Below, one piece after another: positions 27,344 to 36,715 of a stretch of 64,000 bases of DNA (its first letter is position 1; each line of letters starts with the position of its first letter). The translations under genes and the position numbers were made by a program. Source of the stretch: Pseudorhodoplanes sinuspersici. Lineage in GTDB: Bacteria; Pseudomonadota; Alphaproteobacteria; Rhizobiales; Xanthobacteraceae. The stretch is from assembly GCF_002119765.1 (NCBI RefSeq), contig NZ_CP021112.1, positions 4,086,501-4,150,500 of the forward strand, written 5' to 3'. The notes beneath the pieces are model-generated. The model was not told where the DNA came from, ran no database searches, and was given only the letters and a program-made list of their open reading frames with translations.

Positions 27344-28069
27344 TCAGATCAGGCGCGCGAGCAGGGCTCCGACCATATAGGCGACCGCGGCTGCGAGCAG
27401 GCCGATCGCCAGCGTTTCAAGACCTGATGCCCACCAGCTTCTGTCTGACCACCGGCTTTTCAACGATCCGATCAGCATGAAAACAATGGCGGTGAGTGCG
27501 ATCGCAATGAAGGGTCCGTCTGTTATTCCCAGCGCGAAGGGAGCAAGTGGCACAAGGCCAGCGATCGCGAAAGCGAGGAATGTGACACCGGCCGCCCAGG
27601 CAGGCGATCGCGATGAGGCGGCGATGCCATACTCTTCTGACAGCATCAGATCAATCCAGACGTCGCGCCGCGATACGACAAGACGCGTCAGTGTTTCGAG
27701 CGCTTCGTCTGCGTATCCCTTTTTGCGGAATATCTCGCGAACCTCATCGGTTTCGCCCGGGGCGTCGAGCGCGATATGCCGCTCTTCCTGGGCGCGCAGG
27801 CGTGATGCCTGTTCAGCCGCAGCCTTGCTCGCGGTGTAATTGCCTGCCGCCATCGAAAAACCGTCAGCCAGCAGATTGGCTGCTCCGAGAATGAGGACAA
27901 CGCGAGCCGACAGATTGGCGCCGATCGCTCCAGAGACGACGGCAAAGGTGGTTACGGTTCCATCGATCGCGCCATAGACCGCGTCAGGTAGATAGTTGGC
28001 GCGAGGACCGCGCGCGAGACGCGCCGCGATCGCGGAGGGATCGTGCGAATGTTCGAGCTCATCGGGCAT
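27344..28069 (-). CDS. VIT1/CCC1-family divalent metal transporter
   Basis: A 241-residue membrane protein with five helices. The first carries LPDAVYGAIDGTVTTFAVVSGAIG, the conserved metal-site Asp/Thr helix; helix two has GAANLLADGFSMAAGNYTASKA. Between helices two and three is the acidic metal-binding loop (QEERHIALDAPGETDEVREIFRKKGY). Family members move Fe2+ or Mn2+. ATG 28069 has GGAG five bases upstream. Divergent from the receptor-like channel gene, with a 181-base gap. Confidence 0.9.
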   Translation of the reverse strand: MPDELEHSHDPSAIAARLARGPRANYLPDAVYGAIDGTVTTFAVVSGAIGANLSARVVLILGAANLLADGFSMAAGNYTASKAAAEQASRLRAQEERHIALDAPGETDEVREIFRKKGYADEALETLTRLVVSRRDVWIDLMLSEEYGIAASSRSPAWAAGVTFLAFAIAGLVPLAPFALGITDGPFIAIALTAIVFMLIGSLKSRWSDRSWWASGLETLAIGLLAAAVAYMVGALLARLI

Positions 28070-28250
28070 GGCGTCTCCGGCGGTGAATGACGAACGCGGA
28101 TGGTCGATCTCAGTCTGGTATATACATGCCCGCTTCCCGAAACGGGACCTCTGCGGGCCGAATCGTCGCCGGCCCGAAATGATGTTAGAAACCGCCTGCC
28201 ACCCGTCATCGACAGAGATGTGCGGAGACTTGGTTACGAGCACGGAACGA

Positions 28251-29378
28251 ATGATCGACCTGACATCCGATGGCGGTTTGCAGCGAGCTGCAGTAATCGC
28301 TGTTGTATCTGTGCTGGCGCTGATTTTCGCAAGAGAGGTCGCCCAAGCGCAGGACCAATTCCATACGGGCAGCCTGCCACATCGCGAATTCCTGGTCGGA
28401 ACGAAAGAAGCTCCACCCTTTGCGATGAAATCATCCGACGGACAATGGACTGGAATCAGCATCGACCTGTGGCGCCGCATCGCTCAAGAAAAGAATCTGC
28501 GCTACCGCTTCGTCGAAGAAGAAACGGTGCAGGGACTGGTCGATGGCATTGCGGAGAAAAAATTCGATATTGCTGTCGCCGCCTTGACGGTGACGGCAGC
28601 GCGCGAGGATATGCTGGATTTTACCGCGCCGTTCTACGCAACCGGGCTCGGCATTGCGGTTGCTGCTGGCGGGATCGCGAGTTGGACGCCGGTGCTGCGC
28701 GCTCTGACATCGTTCAGCTTCCTCCAGGCAGTGCTGGCTTTAATCGGCCTCGCATTAGTGGTTGGGCTGGTCGTCTGGTTCCTCGAACGGCGTCACAACG
28801 AAGAATTCGGTGGTACGATCGCCAAGGGCCTGAGTTCGAGCGTCTGGTGGACCACGGTTGCGATGACCCAGCGCGGCATCGGCCATGCTGGGCCGCGCAC
28901 CATGCCCGGGCGCTTTGTCGCCATGCTCTGGATGGTCGGATCGATTATCGCCATCGCCGTCTTCACCGCCGGCATCACCTCGGCACTGACCATCCGCCAC
29001 TTACAGGGCAACGTGCAGAGCGTCACGGATCTGTCGAAGGTCCGCGTCGGGATGGTCGCAAGCTCGTCGACTGAGGAGGTGCTCGACCGGATTCGTGTGA
29101 GCTACAAGGCTTATCCGAACGCGAAAGAAGGGCTGCAGGCGATCCGGCGTGGCGAGATCGACGCATTCGTCTATGACCGCCCGCTATTGGCCTGGATCGT
29201 GAACCAGGATTTCCGTTTCACGATCCATTTGCTCGACGTCAGCTTCGATCCGCAACACTATGCTTTGGCGCTGCCGCCGGGCAGTCCGCTCCGCAAACCG
29301 CTCAATATCGCGATCCTGAAATCGGTCCAGAGCTCCTGGTGGGACGATGTCCTCTATCGCTATATGGGCAGCCGCTGA
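28251..29378 (+). CDS. Ionotropic-glutamate-receptor-like ligand-gated channel
   Basis: A 375-residue protein whose periplasmic-binding-protein fold is split by a pore. Signal/anchor helix 12-34; lobe S1 about 45-140 (LVGTKEAPPFAMK, FDIAVAALTVTAAREDMLDFTAPFY is the Arg/Asp amino-acid-binding core); TM1 156-178; pore helix and filter 196-212 (SSVWWTTVAMTQRGIGH); TM2 222-245; lobe S2 255-370. This is the layout of GluR0-type prokaryotic channels. The filter keeps GxG but not the TVGYGD sequence, so ion selectivity is uncertain. Ligand probably an amino acid. Start ATG 28251; ATG 28218 is possible. Confidence 0.8.
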   Translation: MIDLTSDGGLQRAAVIAVVSVLALIFAREVAQAQDQFHTGSLPHREFLVGTKEAPPFAMKSSDGQWTGISIDLWRRIAQEKNLRYRFVEEETVQGLVDGIAEKKFDIAVAALTVTAAREDMLDFTAPFYATGLGIAVAAGGIASWTPVLRALTSFSFLQAVLALIGLALVVGLVVWFLERRHNEEFGGTIAKGLSSSVWWTTVAMTQRGIGHAGPRTMPGRFVAMLWMVGSIIAIAVFTAGITSALTIRHLQGNVQSVTDLSKVRVGMVASSSTEEVLDRIRVSYKAYPNAKEGLQAIRRGEIDAFVYDRPLLAWIVNQDFRFTIHLLDVSFDPQHYALALPPGSPLRKPLNIAILKSVQSSWWDDVLYRYMGSR

Positions 29379-29494
29379 CAGTGTGGTGGCCCCGGCCAGG
29401 GCTTCTCGACCGTGGCCAGACCTCTTAAGTCCGGCTATAACGCCGCCGAGTGGAAGTGGCCCAAAGAGGCTTGGGGGCCGCAGGAGTAGCGACA

Positions 29495-30883
29495 ATGCCT
29501 GAACGTTGGACGCCCGATGGCTGGCGCGCAAAGCCGGTCGTGCAGGTGCCAGAATACCCGGACAAGGCGGCCTTGGCCGCGGTTGAAAAGCAGCTTGCCA
29601 GCTTTCCGCCGCTGGTTTTTGCAGGTGAAGCCCGCAACCTGAAGAAGCAGCTTGCGCGCGTCTGCGCCGGCGAGGCGTTCCTGCTTCAGGGCGGCGATTG
29701 CGCCGAAAGCTTCGCCGAACACGGTCCCAACAATATCCGCGACTTCTTCCGCGTCTTCCTGCAGATGGCGGTGGTGCTGACCTTCGCCGGTGGCTCTCCG
29801 GTGGTCAAGGTGGGCCGGATCGCCGGCCAGTTCGCCAAGCCGCGTTCCTCGCCGACCGAAAAGCGCGGCGATGTCGAATTGCCGAGCTATCGCGGCGACA
29901 TCATCAACGGCAACGAGTTCACACCGGAAGCGCGCATTCCCGATCCGCGCCGCCAGATAGAGGCTTATCGTCAGTCGGCGGCGACGCTGAACCTCCTGCG
30001 CGCCTTTGCCCATGGTGGCTACGCCAATCTCGCGACCGTGCATCAATGGATGCTGGGCTTCGTGAAGGATTCGCCGCAGGCCCGCCGCTATCAGGAACTG
30101 GCAGATCGTATCTCCGAAGCCCTCGGCTTCATGCGCGCCTGCGGGCTCGATCTCGAAAGTCATCCCGAGCTGCGCACGACCGATCTCTATACGAGCCACG
30201 AGGCGTTGCTGCTTGGCTTCGAAGAGGCGATGACGCGCGTCGATTCGACCAGCGGTGACTGGTACTGCACCTCCGGGCATATGGTCTGGATCGGTGACCG
30301 CACCCGACAACTCGACCACGCTCATGTGGAATATTGCCGCGGCATCAAGAATCCGATTGGCCTGAAATGCGGTCCGTCATTGAAGGCTGACGATCTCCTG
30401 AAGCTGATCGACATTCTCAATCCGGACAACGAGCCTGGCCGGCTGACGCTCATCGGCCGCTTCGGCAACGAGAAAGTTGCCGAGCATTTGCCAGCGCTGG
30501 TTCGCGCTGTGAAGCGCGAAGGCCGTGAGGTTGTGTGGTCATGCGATCCCATGCATGGCAACACGATCACCTCGGTGTCAGGCTACAAGACGCGGCCGTT
30601 CGATCGCATCCTCAATGAGGTGAAGGACTTCTTTGCCGTGCATACCGCTGAAGGCACTTACGCCGGCGGCGTGCATCTCGAAATGACCGGCCAGAACGTC
30701 ACCGAGTGCACCGGCGGCGCGCGCGCGATTTCGGATTCCGATCTCAACGATCGCTATCATACCTTCTGCGATCCACGCCTGAATGCCGAACAGTCGATCG
30801 ATATGGCATTCCTGGTTGCTGAATTGCTGAAGAAGGAGCGTGAGGCGAAGGCCAAGCCGCTGCCGCAGGTGGCAGGGCTTTAA
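29495..30883 (+). CDS. aroG: 3-deoxy-7-phosphoheptulonate synthase, class II
   Basis: A 462-residue enzyme of the plant-type (class II) DAHP synthases, joining PEP and erythrose 4-phosphate at the head of the shikimate pathway. Marks: [15 protein letters not shown] (metal-binding Cys), [62 protein letters not shown] 29495 is chosen: AGGAG lies eight bases upstream and the protein begins at the family start ([14 protein letters not shown]). Single gene; no regulatory domain is visible. Confidence 0.95.
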   Translation: MPERWTPDGWRAKPVVQVPEYPDKAALAAVEKQLASFPPLVFAGEARNLKKQLARVCAGEAFLLQGGDCAESFAEHGPNNIRDFFRVFLQMAVVLTFAGGSPVVKVGRIAGQFAKPRSSPTEKRGDVELPSYRGDIINGNEFTPEARIPDPRRQIEAYRQSAATLNLLRAFAHGGYANLATVHQWMLGFVKDSPQARRYQELADRISEALGFMRACGLDLESHPELRTTDLYTSHEALLLGFEEAMTRVDSTSGDWYCTSGHMVWIGDRTRQLDHAHVEYCRGIKNPIGLKCGPSLKADDLLKLIDILNPDNEPGRLTLIGRFGNEKVAEHLPALVRAVKREGREVVWSCDPMHGNTITSVSGYKTRPFDRILNEVKDFFAVHTAEGTYAGGVHLEMTGQNVTECTGGARAISDSDLNDRYHTFCDPRLNAEQSIDMAFLVAELLKKEREAKAKPLPQVAGL

Positions 30884-31384
30884 GGGAAACGAAGCATTTT
30901 CCCTTTTCTCCGCGTAAGCGAGGATCCAGTCTTCCATTTTGTTACTGGGTCCCAGCTTTCGCGGGGACCAGCGGATGATGGTGCGGTTGTGGATAATCTG
31001 GATCAGGTCATCCTCAACAAAATCTTGATCCGCAGAAGCCGTTGTTTTTCGGGCTTTTTGAGCACGTCGCGATATCACCAACCCGGTAAATTGTCGCCCC
31101 GTTAACGCTGCATCGAGCGAACCCATTTCGTCGGCCCCGCGTGGCAATAAATCGAAAACAATTTGGTTCAAATCTTACGCACACAAGGCGTGATCATGGA
31201 TCGCAAGAATCTGGACGCGCCCGGGATTGCCGGGGAGGCAGTCGTGGCCGAGAAAAACAGGTCACACGGCATTTGCGATCGCGGTCATGCCCAGCATGGC
31301 CGTGATCGCGAAAGCTGAAAACAAGTGGATTTTCTGATTTAGTCGACCGTCGAATCGACTCAAAATCCATGCCGGACCTCTCTC
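30884..31384. other. 501-base intergenic stretch with several dyads
   Basis: No supported gene. It holds an imperfect 20-bp inverted repeat (30911-30930 with 30944-30963), a second long dyad at 31272-31313 (near-perfect 19-base arms), and an AT-rich palindrome ending at the dgkA leader (31325-31371, TGGATTTT/AAAATCCA arms). A 40-codon frame at 31196-31318 lacks support. The stretch probably carries the end of aroG and the promoter of dgkA. Confidence 0.6.
30911..30963. repeat. Imperfect 20-bp inverted repeat downstream of aroG (family V)
   Basis: CGCGTAAGCGAGGATCCAGT (30911-30930) pairs with 30944-30963 at 16 of 20 positions. It resembles the GGATCC...CCCGCTTTCGCGGGG repeats common in Rhizobiales genomes and is a candidate transcript end for aroG. 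A half-copy may be present near 53731. Confidence 0.6.
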
Positions 31385-31744
31385 GTGCAACGCATCCTGC
31401 AAGCCACGCTCAATACGCTGAACGGGTTGCGCGCTGCGGCATCGAGCGAGGCGGCATTCCGCCAGGAAATCATAGCCTTTGTGATCGCTGTTCCGCTGGC
31501 ACTCGTGATTGCAACAGACCTGTGGATGCGGGTGGCGCTCATTGGCGTGGTGTTGGCGCTCCTGATCGTGGAATTGCTCAACACCGCGATCGAAAAACTC
31601 GCCGATCGCGTCACGCTCGACCGTGATCCGATGATCGGCCGTGTCAAGGATATGGGCTCGGCCGCCGTCGGTCTGACGCTGCTGCTGGCGGGTCTTGTCT
31701 GGCTCGTTGCCCTCTGGGAACGCATTGCAGCCCTGTGGGCTTGA
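31385..31744 (+). CDS. dgkA: Diacylglycerol kinase (DgkA, prokaryotic type)
   Basis: A 119-residue protein with an amphipathic N-terminus and three membrane helices (about 33-50, 52-72, 97-118). The family motif is VELLNTAIEKLADRVTLDRDPMIGRVKDMGSAAV, including the catalytic Glu and the K-DMGSA block. It phosphorylates diacylglycerol to phosphatidate in the inner membrane, recycling lipid headgroup turnover. GTG start at 31385. Confidence 0.93.
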   Translation: MQRILQATLNTLNGLRAAASSEAAFRQEIIAFVIAVPLALVIATDLWMRVALIGVVLALLIVELLNTAIEKLADRVTLDRDPMIGRVKDMGSAAVGLTLLLAGLVWLVALWERIAALWA

Positions 31745-31779
31745 CTGCGCATTGCGGCGAGCGGCGGCGCCGCGCTAAA

Positions 31780-31824
31780 GCATGATCCCGAAAAGTGGGA
31801 ACCCGGTTTTCGGAAAGATCATGC
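31780..31824. repeat. Palindromic element family III, copy 1
   Basis: Arms GCATGATCCCGAAAA and TTTTCGGAAAGATCATGC face each other. This GCATGATC...GATCATGC pattern is a common Rhizobiales intergenic repeat. It lies directly in front of nadE, eight bases before its start codon. Confidence 0.7.
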
Positions 31825-31831
31825 TAAAGAA

Positions 31832-33574
31832 ATGCCCATGAACGCCCGTCCCGTCGATCGCCTTGCCATAGCCATTGCCCAGCTCAATCCGATCGTCGGA
31901 GATGTCGCAGGCAATGCCGCTAAAGTCCGCGCTGCTCGCACGCAGGCCAGCGATGCCGACCTGATCCTGTTTCCGGAATTGTTCATTGCCGGCTATCCGC
32001 CCGAGGACCTTGTTCTCAAGCCAGCCTTCCAGGCTGCGTGCCGGGCGGCGATCGAGGACCTCGCGCGCGAGACTGGGCAGGGCGGTCCGGCCATGCTGGT
32101 CGGCACGCCATGGGTCGAGAACGGCAAGCTCTATAACGCCGTGGCCTTGCTCGATGGTGGACGCATCGCGGCACTGCGCTTCAAGGTCGATCTGCCGAAT
32201 TACGGCGTTTTCGATGAGAAGCGGGTGTTCGCCGTTGGGCCGATGCCGGGGCCGGTGAATTTCCGCGGTGTTCGCATCGGCATTCCGATCTGCGAAGACA
32301 TCTGGGGACCGGAGCCGGCGGAATGCATCGCCGAGACCGGCGGCGAAATCCTTCTTGTGCCGAACGGTTCGCCTTATCGCCGCGGTGTGGTCGATCAGCG
32401 TCTCAGCGTGTCGGTTGCGCGTGTGACCGAAACGCGCTTGCCATTGCTCTACACCAATCAGGTCGGCGGTCAGGATGAACTCGTGTTCGAAGGGGCGTCC
32501 TTCGTGCTGAACGCCGATGCTTCGATGGCGGTGCAGTTGCCGGCATTCAAGGAATGCGTGGTCACGACGCATTGGGTGCGCGAGCCTGACGGCTGGCGCT
32601 GCGAGAGCGGGCCGCTTGCCGCGCTCGATCCGCAAGACAAGACCGACTACGCAGTCTGCGTTCTTGGTCTGCGTGATTACGTCAACAAAAATGGTTTTCC
32701 CGGCGTCGTGCTTGGATTGTCCGGTGGGATCGATTCCGCACTTGTCGCCGCGATGGGTGTCGATGCGCTCGGCCGTGATCGGGTCCGTGCGGTGATGTTG
32801 CCGTACAAGTACACGTCCGAGGAGTCGTTTGCGGATGCTGCCGCGGTCGCGTCCGCGCTTGGCATCCGTTACGATATCGTGCCAATCGAAAGCGCGGTGA
32901 AGGGACTTGAACAGGCGCTTGCGCCGGTGTTCGAAGGATTGAAGCGCGATGTCACCGAGGAAAATCTGCAGGCGCGTGCCCGCGGCACGATCCTGATGGC
33001 GTTGTCGAACAAATTCGGCTCGATGGTGATGACGACCGGCAACAAGTCGGAGATGTCCACCGGTTACGCGACGCTGTATGGCGACATGAATGGCGGCTTC
33101 AATCCGATCAAGGATCTCTACAAGACCGAGGTCTTTCGTCTGAGCGAACTCCGCAACCGCTGGAAGCCGGACGGCGCGCTGGGACCCGATGGCGTCGTCA
33201 TTCCGCAAAACATCATCACCAAGCCACCAACGGCTGAGCTGCGTGAAAATCAGAAGGACCAGGATTCGCTGCCGCCTTACGAGATCCTGGATCAGATTCT
33301 CGAACGTCTGGTCGAACAGGAGCAGCCGATCGCCGACATTATTGCCGCGGGTTTCGATCCTGGGATCGTTACGCGCGTCGACCGCATGCTCAATCTTGCT
33401 GAATACAAGCGGCGGCAAGCGGCGCCCGGCGTCAAGGTGACATTGCGCGGCTTCGGCCGCGACCGGCGCTATCCGATCACCAACAAGTTTCGCGATCCGG
33501 GCACGCCGTTGCCAAAGCCCGATACGACATTGGTCAATAACATCGCGGCGCGATCGGAAGCGTTCGATTTTTAG
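31832..33574 (+). CDS. nadE: NAD+ synthase (glutamine-hydrolysing)
   Basis: A 580-residue two-domain enzyme. The N-terminal nitrilase-type glutaminase (1-275) has catalytic Glu in LFPELFIAGYPPEDL, the Lys in FKVDLPNYGVFDE and Cys in GIPICEDIWG. The C-terminal synthetase has the ATP-pyrophosphatase P-loop LSGGIDSAL (near residue 293) and the STGYATLYGDMNGGFNPIKDLYKT block. It amidates NaAD to NAD+, using ammonia made by its own glutaminase. Start ATG 31832 (ATG 31838 also in frame). The repeat just upstream leaves no clear ribosome site. Confidence 0.96.
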   Translation: MPMNARPVDRLAIAIAQLNPIVGDVAGNAAKVRAARTQASDADLILFPELFIAGYPPEDLVLKPAFQAACRAAIEDLARETGQGGPAMLVGTPWVENGKLYNAVALLDGGRIAALRFKVDLPNYGVFDEKRVFAVGPMPGPVNFRGVRIGIPICEDIWGPEPAECIAETGGEILLVPNGSPYRRGVVDQRLSVSVARVTETRLPLLYTNQVGGQDELVFEGASFVLNADASMAVQLPAFKECVVTTHWVREPDGWRCESGPLAALDPQDKTDYAVCVLGLRDYVNKNGFPGVVLGLSGGIDSALVAAMGVDALGRDRVRAVMLPYKYTSEESFADAAAVASALGIRYDIVPIESAVKGLEQALAPVFEGLKRDVTEENLQARARGTILMALSNKFGSMVMTTGNKSEMSTGYATLYGDMNGGFNPIKDLYKTEVFRLSELRNRWKPDGALGPDGVVIPQNIITKPPTAELRENQKDQDSLPPYEILDQILERLVEQEQPIADIIAAGFDPGIVTRVDRMLNLAEYKRRQAAPGVKVTLRGFGRDRRYPITNKFRDPGTPLPKPDTTLVNNIAARSEAFDF

Positions 33575-33602
33575 AGTTTGAGCTGCTGCGGAGCTTAACC
33601 CG

Positions 33603-33649
33603 CCTCATCCTTCGAGACGCATTGCTTTGCAATGCTCCTCAGGATGAGG
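33603..33649. repeat. Palindromic element family IV
   Basis: CCTCATCC(T) at 33603 pairs with AGGATGAGG at 33641-33649, enclosing GAGACGC/GCTCCTC arms around a short loop. The CCTCATCCT...AGGATGAGG hairpin is a widespread Bradyrhizobiaceae-type repeat. It separates the convergent nadE and DUF2865 genes and could end both transcripts. Confidence 0.75.
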
Positions 33650-33691
33650 CCGATCGAGGCTTCAGAACGGAGAACAACAGCAGGCGTTAGG

Positions 33692-34813
33692 TTACTGCGT
33701 CTGCAGGAATTTCGGCCCGACCGTGCGGATCGGCTTTTTCTCACCCGAGGACTCAGGAGTAGGTGTTTCCGCAGCTGCGGGTGCCGATGCTGCGTCCGCA
33801 GCAGCAGGACCTTTCTGGCCAGGCAGCAGCATCAGTCGGCCCTTGGCGTCGCGCGGGGCGGACATCTGCCGGGCGCGTTCCTCGGTAACGATGATATCTC
33901 CGCGAGGCGGCGCATTCGGATCGTCCTTCACCGCATTGGCCCAGCTTTCGCCCGCCTGTTTGCACGAGCACGCTGCGTTCCATTCGGTCTTGTATTTGAA
34001 GGCGTTCGGCATCTCGGTGTAGAGACGGCCCCCGGTAGAGACCGCTTGCCGCATATCCTCGCCGGGGTTGCGATGCGAATAGAGCACCACTTCGGCTGCA
34101 GGACACATGCGCTGGCATGTCGCTTCGTCGTCCTGGAAACGGTCAGGCGAGGTCGAGAACGAGATCGGGAAGAAATAACCGTCGCAGGTGCGCACGCACA
34201 CCGTGCGATAACCGCTACCGCCACCGCCGGGCATATTCGGATCCGGCTCGGGAGCCACAATGGAGCCTGGCCCGCCGAAAAGCTGTTCGAAGAAATTGCG
34301 GGGCCCTGCATTGGCGGCCGCCGAGCGGTATTGTGGTCCGCAATCGTTCTGCGCAAGGGCCGTCAGAACCGCGCGCCGCTGATTGTCGCGTTCATACCCG
34401 CCGCCAGCACCCTGCAGCCGCTGCAAGTCGCCTTGGGTCCGCGCCAGATTGGAGCGCAGCTGCTGGATCTGATTATTCAGCGGTCCGCATTGGTCGGAGC
34501 GCCCACCGCCGCCGAAAAGCTGGAAAAAGCCGGACGCGTCGCAACCGAGCCGGCGCGACTGCATCGTGGCCCGGTCGAGTTCCGCCTGCTGCCGGCCGGC
34601 CATCTCCTCGAAGCGGCGGACCTGGTCGGCACGGCCAGGATCGCCGCCCGAGCGATCGATCGAGGCGAGCTGGCCCTCAAGCCGCTGACAGACCTGATCG
34701 CGGCCCCCGTATTGGGGAAATTGCTGGGCGGAGGCACTGACAAGGCCGCAGGCCATCAAAAGGCAGCCAAGCGACGAGATTTTAAAGCTGGTGGATCGGG
34801 CCATGCTTTTCAT
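33692..34813 (-). CDS. DUF2865 exported protein
   Basis: A 373-residue protein with a signal peptide (cleavage after SASA), a helical region rich in Q/R/L with coiled-coil character (residues 60-155), then the DUF2865 domain: YRTVCVRTCDGYFFPISFSTSPDRFQDDEATCQRMCPAAEVVLYSHRNPGEDMRQAV and a CSCK pair. At least eight cysteines are in the domain. The C-terminus is Ala/Pro-rich. Function unknown; found in Rhizobiales. ATG 34813 has GGGA five bases upstream; ATG 34804 is possible. Runs in the same direction as the DMT gene above. Confidence 0.85.
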   Translation of the reverse strand: MKSMARSTSFKISSLGCLLMACGLVSASAQQFPQYGGRDQVCQRLEGQLASIDRSGGDPGRADQVRRFEEMAGRQQAELDRATMQSRRLGCDASGFFQLFGGGGRSDQCGPLNNQIQQLRSNLARTQGDLQRLQGAGGGYERDNQRRAVLTALAQNDCGPQYRSAAANAGPRNFFEQLFGGPGSIVAPEPDPNMPGGGGSGYRTVCVRTCDGYFFPISFSTSPDRFQDDEATCQRMCPAAEVVLYSHRNPGEDMRQAVSTGGRLYTEMPNAFKYKTEWNAACSCKQAGESWANAVKDDPNAPPRGDIIVTEERARQMSAPRDAKGRLMLLPGQKGPAAADAASAPAAAETPTPESSGEKKPIRTVGPKFLQTQ

Positions 34814-34948
34814 TGGGTTCCCGCTGAATGTGCCCTCACTGCCCTCCGAATGAGGCGCCGGGATGGTTATCAAACGGTTAAGCACCAGGCAAATTCTCGC
34901 AATCAATCACAGATTGAAAGCGTCGGGCGAAGTCATTGTCCGATCTCG

Positions 34949-35866
34949 CTATTTGCGCGGTTCGGGCAAACCCTCATCCTCCGGCAGGCTGACATTTTGG
35001 GCGCCGCCCTTGGCTTCGGCCCTCAGGTTCCACAAAATGCCGGCGAGGATGATGCCGGCGCCAATGAAAACCAACGCATCCACGCTTTCGCCGAAGAACA
35101 TCCAGCCGACGACGGCGATCAGCGGCACACGCAGGAAATCGAGCGGGACCACGACGCTCGCGTCGCCGTACCGGAAAGCGTTGGCGATGCAGTAATGCGC
35201 GAACAAGCCGGCAATGCCGATGCAGGCCAGCGGCAGGAACTGCCATGGCTCAAGCCGCAGGACGAACAGCGGATCACTGCCTGCAAGTCCAAGCGGGAAT
35301 TGCAACAGGTTCATCCAGAAGACGATGCCGAAAGTCGTCTCCGTTGCCGTCATCTTTTTCGTATAGACATTGAAAACGGCATAGAAAAACGAGCAGGCCA
35401 GCACCAGCAGCGCTGCCGGCTGAAAGGCTTGAATGCCTGGCCGCAAGATCACCAGACAGCCAATCAGGCCCATCACGATCACAATGACGCGGCCTTTTGT
35501 CAGTTTCTCGCCAAGAACGAAAATCGAAAGAAGCAGCGCCCAGGCTGGCAAGGTGAATTCGAGAGCGAAGACCATCGCAAACGGCAGCAATGTCAGGCTC
35601 AAAGCCCAGCAATATTGCCCGGCGAAATGGGTTGCCGAGCGGAAGAAATGCATCGGCAGCCGTTTGGTTTTCATCTGCGGCCACAGGCTCGGCCGGATCG
35701 CCAGCAACGCAAACAGGATCACAAGTGCGCCAAAGCTGCGGACGAGCAGAACTTCGAAGACCGTCAGCTTGTTGCTCACGAGACGAATCGAAACCGCCAT
35801 GGCCGAGAAGGACAGCAGCGTGCCGGTCATCCACAGGACGACGCGGGTTATGTTCTGTGTTTGCAC
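34949..35866 (-). CDS. DMT-superfamily (EamA) transporter
   Basis: A 305-residue protein with ten helices in two EamA halves. Early TRVVLWMTGTLLSFSAMAVSIRLVSNKLTVFEVLLVRSFGALVIL, late FRYGDASVVVPLDFLRVPLIAVVGWMFFGESVDALVFIGAGIILAGILWNLRAE. It belongs to the metabolite exporter group; no substrate can be given. The start is GTG 35866. The C-terminus is a short charged tail. Distinct from the EamA protein at 16.3 kb by sequence. Confidence 0.88.
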   Translation of the reverse strand: MQTQNITRVVLWMTGTLLSFSAMAVSIRLVSNKLTVFEVLLVRSFGALVILFALLAIRPSLWPQMKTKRLPMHFFRSATHFAGQYCWALSLTLLPFAMVFALEFTLPAWALLLSIFVLGEKLTKGRVIVIVMGLIGCLVILRPGIQAFQPAALLVLACSFFYAVFNVYTKKMTATETTFGIVFWMNLLQFPLGLAGSDPLFVLRLEPWQFLPLACIGIAGLFAHYCIANAFRYGDASVVVPLDFLRVPLIAVVGWMFFGESVDALVFIGAGIILAGILWNLRAEAKGGAQNVSLPEDEGLPEPRK

Positions 35867-35908
35867 GGGGCTGATCTCGCAATCGTCATGCCGGAAGGCA
35901 TGCGATCG

Positions 35909-36541
35909 TTATTCGGCGTCAGGTTGGTTTTCCGGGCGGGCCTTGTCGAATGCTGCGAGCTTTGCGCAGGCAGCCTCGATGGCGAGGATCCTCGGAAACG
36001 CATCGAGGGGAGTCTTGAACCGCCGTGCGTTGAAGATCTGCGGCACAAGGCAAATGTCGGCCAGAGTTACGCGGCCGCCGAATGCATAAGGGCCGGGCTT
36101 GAGCAGCGGTTCGATCGCTTCGAAGCCCGCCAAAACCCAGGACCTGTACCATTCGTCGACGGCAGCCTGATCGTGGCCGAGCTTTTTCAGATAGTTCAGC
36201 GTGACGAGATTGTTCAGCGGGTGAATGTCTGCCGCAATGATCTGCGAGACGGCGCGGACATGCGCGCGGTCGATCGCATCTGCGGGCAATAGCGCCGGCT
36301 CCGGGAACACCTCATCGAGATATTCGATGATCGCGAGCGACTGCAGAATCCGGTCGCCGTTCGACAATTCCAGCGTCGGTACGCGCATCTGCGGATTGAT
36401 GGCCCGGTATTCCGGGGTCTTGTGCTTGCCGCCATCCTTGGTGAGATGGATCGGGATCATCTCGTAAGGCAGGTCCTTCAAGTTCAGCGCGATACGGACG
36501 CGATAGGCGGCCGACGAACGGAAATAGCCATAGAGTTTCAC
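35909..36541 (-). CDS. maiA: Maleylacetoacetate isomerase (zeta-class GST)
   Basis: A 210-residue enzyme with the zeta-class signature SSAAYRVRIALN near residue 10 (the catalytic Ser region), cis-proline RVPTLE and LQSLAIIEYLDE, then an all-helical domain. It turns maleylacetoacetate into fumarylacetoacetate with glutathione, the step between HmgA and FahA. It is 4.4 kb from those two genes and on the opposite strand, so it is transcribed separately. A GST of another class remains possible but the SSAAYRVR block favours MaiA. ATG 36541. Confidence 0.9.
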   Translation of the reverse strand: MKLYGYFRSSAAYRVRIALNLKDLPYEMIPIHLTKDGGKHKTPEYRAINPQMRVPTLELSNGDRILQSLAIIEYLDEVFPEPALLPADAIDRAHVRAVSQIIAADIHPLNNLVTLNYLKKLGHDQAAVDEWYRSWVLAGFEAIEPLLKPGPYAFGGRVTLADICLVPQIFNARRFKTPLDAFPRILAIEAACAKLAAFDKARPENQPDAE

Positions 36542-36668
36542 GTGTCCTCCGGGTAGCGATGGGCATCATGCGCCACTGATGTGCGGCGAACCAAACGCGG
36601 TCGCGCCGCGCTTGTCCAGAGCGGTTCCGTCGATCCTGCAATGCGTTGGCTGGCGTCGTTTTGCTTTG

Positions 36669-36714
36669 ACGCATTTTCTTCACGCGAACCGGTACCCACT
36701 TCGCTCGAAAACGC
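36669..36714. repeat. Palindromic element family I, copy D
   Basis: 46-base core: ACGCATTTTC...GCGAACCGGT...TTCGCTCGAAAACGC, matching copies B and C at almost every base. The bases just after the core (36716-36718) provide the TAG stop of the MarR gene on the minus strand. The equivalent position supplies the stop in copy B. Confidence 0.85.
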
Positions 36715-36715
36715 T

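Noticed and set aside
31196-31318. A 40-residue frame in the region before dgkA
   Set aside because: No ribosome site, odd composition, and it crosses the dyad at 31272-31313. Another frame over the dyad has a more protein-like end (KAENKWIF) but is broken upstream, so neither is supported.
31775-33418. A 547-codon minus-strand frame over nadE
   Set aside because: NadE motifs are complete on the plus strand; this is its antisense shadow.
33632-36292. An 886-codon plus-strand frame
   Set aside because: It is antisense to the DUF2865, DMT and maiA genes, which all match known families. Its composition (R, H, Q-rich) is typical of antisense frames.
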